Shown in pieces: positions 62,025 through 64,000 of a stretch of 64,000 bases of DNA. The position numbers and the translations under genes are program-made. The stretch is from Corallococcus silvisoli. Lineage in GTDB: Bacteria > Myxococcota > Myxococcia > Myxococcales > Myxococcaceae. The notes beneath the pieces were generated by a model that was not told the origin of the DNA, made no database searches, and saw only the letters and a program-made list of their open reading frames with translations. Positions within the stretch are counted from its first letter, which is position 1. The number at the start of each line of letters is the position of its first letter. The stretch lies in contig NZ_JAAAPJ010000011.1 in the NCBI RefSeq assembly GCF_009909145.1, positions 62,001-126,000 of the forward strand, given 5' to 3'.

Positions 62025-62075
62025 TTCGGGCCATTGGTGAATTGCAAAGGCTTCCGGCTTTGTTATCCGGGGCCG

Positions 62076-62690
62076 ATGACCGACCCGTCCGCCTCCCTGT
62101 CGTTCTTCGCCCGCTTCTGGCTCGCCTGGCTGTGCTTCTGGCGCTGCCTCGTGTCCCGCGAATTCGCGCAGGCCGTGCTGCCGGCCAGCCGCGCCTACGA
62201 TTCGGGGCAGCTCAAGGAGCTCCCGTCCGGGGACACGGCCGCCCCAGCGCTTCCGAGGGCGCCCGCCATCCCGCCCCCGGTGGCGGCGGCGCCCCTTTCG
62301 CCCGAGCGCGAGCACGCGAGCGCGCTGGCCCTGCTCTCCATGCTCCAGCGCGAGGGTCGCTTCGTGGACTTCGTGCAGGAGAACGTGGCGGCCTTCCCGG
62401 ACGCGGACGTGGGCGCGGCGGCCCGCATCGTCCACGAGGGCTGCCGCAAGGTGGTCCACCAGTACCTGACGCTCCAGCCGGTGCTCCCGCAGGGCGAGGG
62501 CGACGCGGTGACGGTGCCGGACGGGTTCGACGCGCAGCGCATCCGGCTGACGGGCAACGTCGCCGGCCAGCCCCCCTACGGGGGCACGCTCCGGCACCAC
62601 GGCTGGGTGACCACGGAGGTGAAGTTCCCGTCCGTCAGCCCGGCCATGGAGCCGCGCGTGCTGGCGCCGGCGGAAGTCGAGCTCGCCTGA
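62076..62690 (+). CDS. DUF2760 protein, Hsp70-associated
   Basis: This 204-residue protein has a hydrophobic N-terminus (SLSFFARFWLAWLCFWRCLV) and the DUF2760 region (LALLSMLQREGRFVDFVQEN ... DADVGAAARIVHEGCRKVVH ... YLTLQPVLPQGEGDAVTVPD). DUF2760 genes are commonly next to an Hsp70-like gene in Deltaproteobacteria, as here (87 bases apart). A likely role is as a membrane-linked cofactor of that chaperone. ATG 62076 was preferred over 62019. Confidence 0.85.
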   Translation: MTDPSASLSFFARFWLAWLCFWRCLVSREFAQAVLPASRAYDSGQLKELPSGDTAAPALPRAPAIPPPVAAAPLSPEREHASALALLSMLQREGRFVDFVQENVAAFPDADVGAAARIVHEGCRKVVHQYLTLQPVLPQGEGDAVTVPDGFDAQRIRLTGNVAGQPPYGGTLRHHGWVTTEVKFPSVSPAMEPRVLAPAEVELA

Positions 62691-62777
62691 AGCTCGCTTG
62701 AGCCCCAGGCGGCGCTGCCCTGAAGTCCCCTTCCCTTCGAGGAACCACAAGGCCCCCTTCGGGGGTTCCTGACCGAT

Positions 62778-64000
62778 ATGGCGCGATACTCCATCGGCAT
62801 CGACCTGGGCACCACGCACTCCGCGGTGTCCTACTTCAACCTCGAGGACGGCAAGCCCCGAGGCCCCTCGCAGTCCATGCTGCCCGTGCCGCAGGTGACG
62901 GCGCCCGGAACGGTGGAAGCGCGTCCGCTGCTGCCTTCCTTCCTGTACCTCCCCAGCGCGCAGGAGTTCCCCGAAGGCAGCCTGGGCCTGCCGTGGAACC
63001 CGGAGTCGAGCGTCATCGTCGGTGACTTCGCCCGCTCGCACGGCGCCAAGGTGCCCACGCGGCTCGTGTCCTCCGCGAAGAGCTGGCTGTCGCACCCCGG
63101 CGTGGACCGCCGCTCCGCGCTCTTGCCCTGGCAGGCGCCCCCGGAGGTGCAGCGCGTGTCTCCGCTGGACGCGTCCGCTCGCTACCTGCGCCACCTGAAG
63201 GAGGCGTGGGACCACACCTTCGCCCGCGCGCAGGAGGAGTCCGGCAACGCGCTGTCCCGGCAGGAGGTCATCGTCACCGTCCCCGCGTCCTTCGACGCGG
63301 CGGCGCGCGAGCTGACGCTGGAGGCGGCGAAGGCGGCGGGCATCGAGCACCCCACCCTGCTGGAGGAACCGCAGGCCGCGCTCTACGCGTGGCTGGAGGC
63401 GATGGGGGAGAACTTCCGGCGGCTCGTGAAGCCCGGCGAGGTCATCCTGGTGGTGGACGTGGGCGGCGGCACGTCCGACTTCTCCGTCATCACCGTGAAG
63501 GACCGCGAGGGCGACCTGGAGCTGCTGCGCGTGGCGGTGGGCGACCACATCCTCCTGGGCGGCGACAACATGGACCTCGCGCTGGCGCACACGCTCAACC
63601 AGCGGATGGCGGCGGAGGGGCGCAAGCTGGACGCGTGGCAGTTCAACGGCCTCACCCACGGGTGCCGGCAGGCGAAGGAGACGCTGTACGCGGACGCCTC
63701 CCTGGACCGGGTGCCCATCGCCATTCCGGGCCGGGGCTCGTCGCTGATTGGTGGCACGCTGCGCACGGAGCTGACGCGCGAGGAGCTGGACCGCGTCCTC
63801 ACGGACGGCTTCTTCCCCGTGACCGAGGTGGGCGACCTGCCCCGCACCGCGCGGCGCACGGGCCTGGCGCAGATGGCGCTGCCGTACGCGCAGGACGCTG
63901 GGGTGACGCGCCACCTGGCGTCGTTCCTCACCCGGCAGGCGCAGGCCCTGGCCGCCAGCGAGGACTCCCCGGTGGACGTGACGGGCAAGGGCTTCCTGCA
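62778..64000 (+). CDS. Hsp70-family chaperone (DnaK-like), truncated by window end
   Basis: The first 407 codons are an Hsp70 nucleotide-binding domain: phosphate-1 motif YSIGIDLGTTHSAVSYF, phosphate-2 VILVVDVGGGTSDFSVIT, and EVIVTVPASFDAAARELTLEAA, with the linker and substrate-binding domain beyond the end. It is a non-canonical Hsp70 (insertions and a long first lobe), similar to the HSPA12- or YegD-like branch rather than DnaK. It follows DUF2760 closely and the two probably act together. Confidence 0.93.
   Translation, partial: MARYSIGIDLGTTHSAVSYFNLEDGKPRGPSQSMLPVPQVTAPGTVEARPLLPSFLYLPSAQEFPEGSLGLPWNPESSVIVGDFARSHGAKVPTRLVSSAKSWLSHPGVDRRSALLPWQAPPEVQRVSPLDASARYLRHLKEAWDHTFARAQEESGNALSRQEVIVTVPASFDAAARELTLEAAKAAGIEHPTLLEEPQAALYAWLEAMGENFRRLVKPGEVILVVDVGGGTSDFSVITVKDREGDLELLRVAVGDHILLGGDNMDLALAHTLNQRMAAEGRKLDAWQFNGLTHGCRQAKETLYADASLDRVPIAIPGRGSSLIGGTLRTELTREELDRVLTDGFFPVTEVGDLPRTARRTGLAQMALPYAQDAGVTRHLASFLTRQAQALAASEDSPVDVTGKGFL

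Overview
This window is high-GC (roughly 70 %) chromosomal DNA with strong third-position G/C bias. Its gene content points to a predatory myxobacterium of the Myxococcus/Corallococcus type. The signs are many secreted lipoproteins with Asp/Gly/Cys-rich N-termini, a Ser/Thr kinase with a PEGA domain, an FHA-GAF sigma-54 activator, a secreted proteinase K-like protease with Ig-like domains, and Hsp70 beside DUF2760. No IS element, prophage or CRISPR array was seen. The lineage is inferred from gene style, not from a marker comparison.

Layout. 1-1.3 kb: 3' end of the primary sigma factor, an alkyltransferase-like protein and a CAU-anticodon tRNA (probably Ile2). 1.3-5.3 kb: an NmrA-type reductase divergent from an AraC regulator, a METTL25-like methyltransferase, and the decayed remains of a 2OG-Fe(II) oxygenase that overlaps a WD40 lipoprotein (5.3-7.4 kb). 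7.7-11.1 kb: a vWA protein, a LuxR-type regulator, and a convergent pair encoding a haem-oxygenase-like diiron protein and a FeeM-like N-acyltransferase. 11.3-16.6 kb: secreted S8 protease, alpha/beta hydrolase and two overlapping GNAT genes. 16.7-22.2 kb: Gfo/Idh/MocA oxidoreductase, a second AraC regulator next to a frameshifted quinone oxidoreductase, a DUF3592-like protein, and an ECF sigma factor coupled to a glutathione S-transferase.

22.3-28.8 kb is one minus-strand run: TPR-like protein, PEGA kinase, two Cys-rich lipoproteins and an FHA-GAF-sigma-54 activator. Upstream of it lie three palindromes spaced two helical turns apart, facing a lipoprotein amidohydrolase. 31-39 kb holds secreted and envelope proteins: an M20 peptidase, a PHB-depolymerase-like esterase, and a lipoprotein/beta-barrel/hydrolase operon. 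39.8-51.8 kb is a mixed region: membrane ferritin-like protein, class C beta-lactamase-like hydrolase with TPR, GH18-like secreted protein, OsmC homologue, methyltransferases, metallophosphoesterase, propeller lipoprotein, cupin and cold-shock protein.

52.1-55.0 kb is a Spy-like / His-rich / two-component operon that looks like an envelope metal-stress module. It is followed by four perfect 79-bp tandem repeats. 55.4-59.2 kb encodes a type-1 copper cupredoxin lipoprotein, an ABC-2 exporter and haem o synthase, which suggests cytochrome-oxidase biogenesis. The window ends with a large TPR protein, tRNA-Ala(CGC), DUF2760 and an Hsp70 that runs off the edge.

The most promising under-described locus is 8.4-11.1 kb, which could make and respond to an N-acylated, possibly oxidised small molecule. 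The operator array at 28.93-28.98 kb, the kinase-FHA run and the 79-bp repeat also deserve attention. All functions were inferred by eye from sequence; no database search was run.
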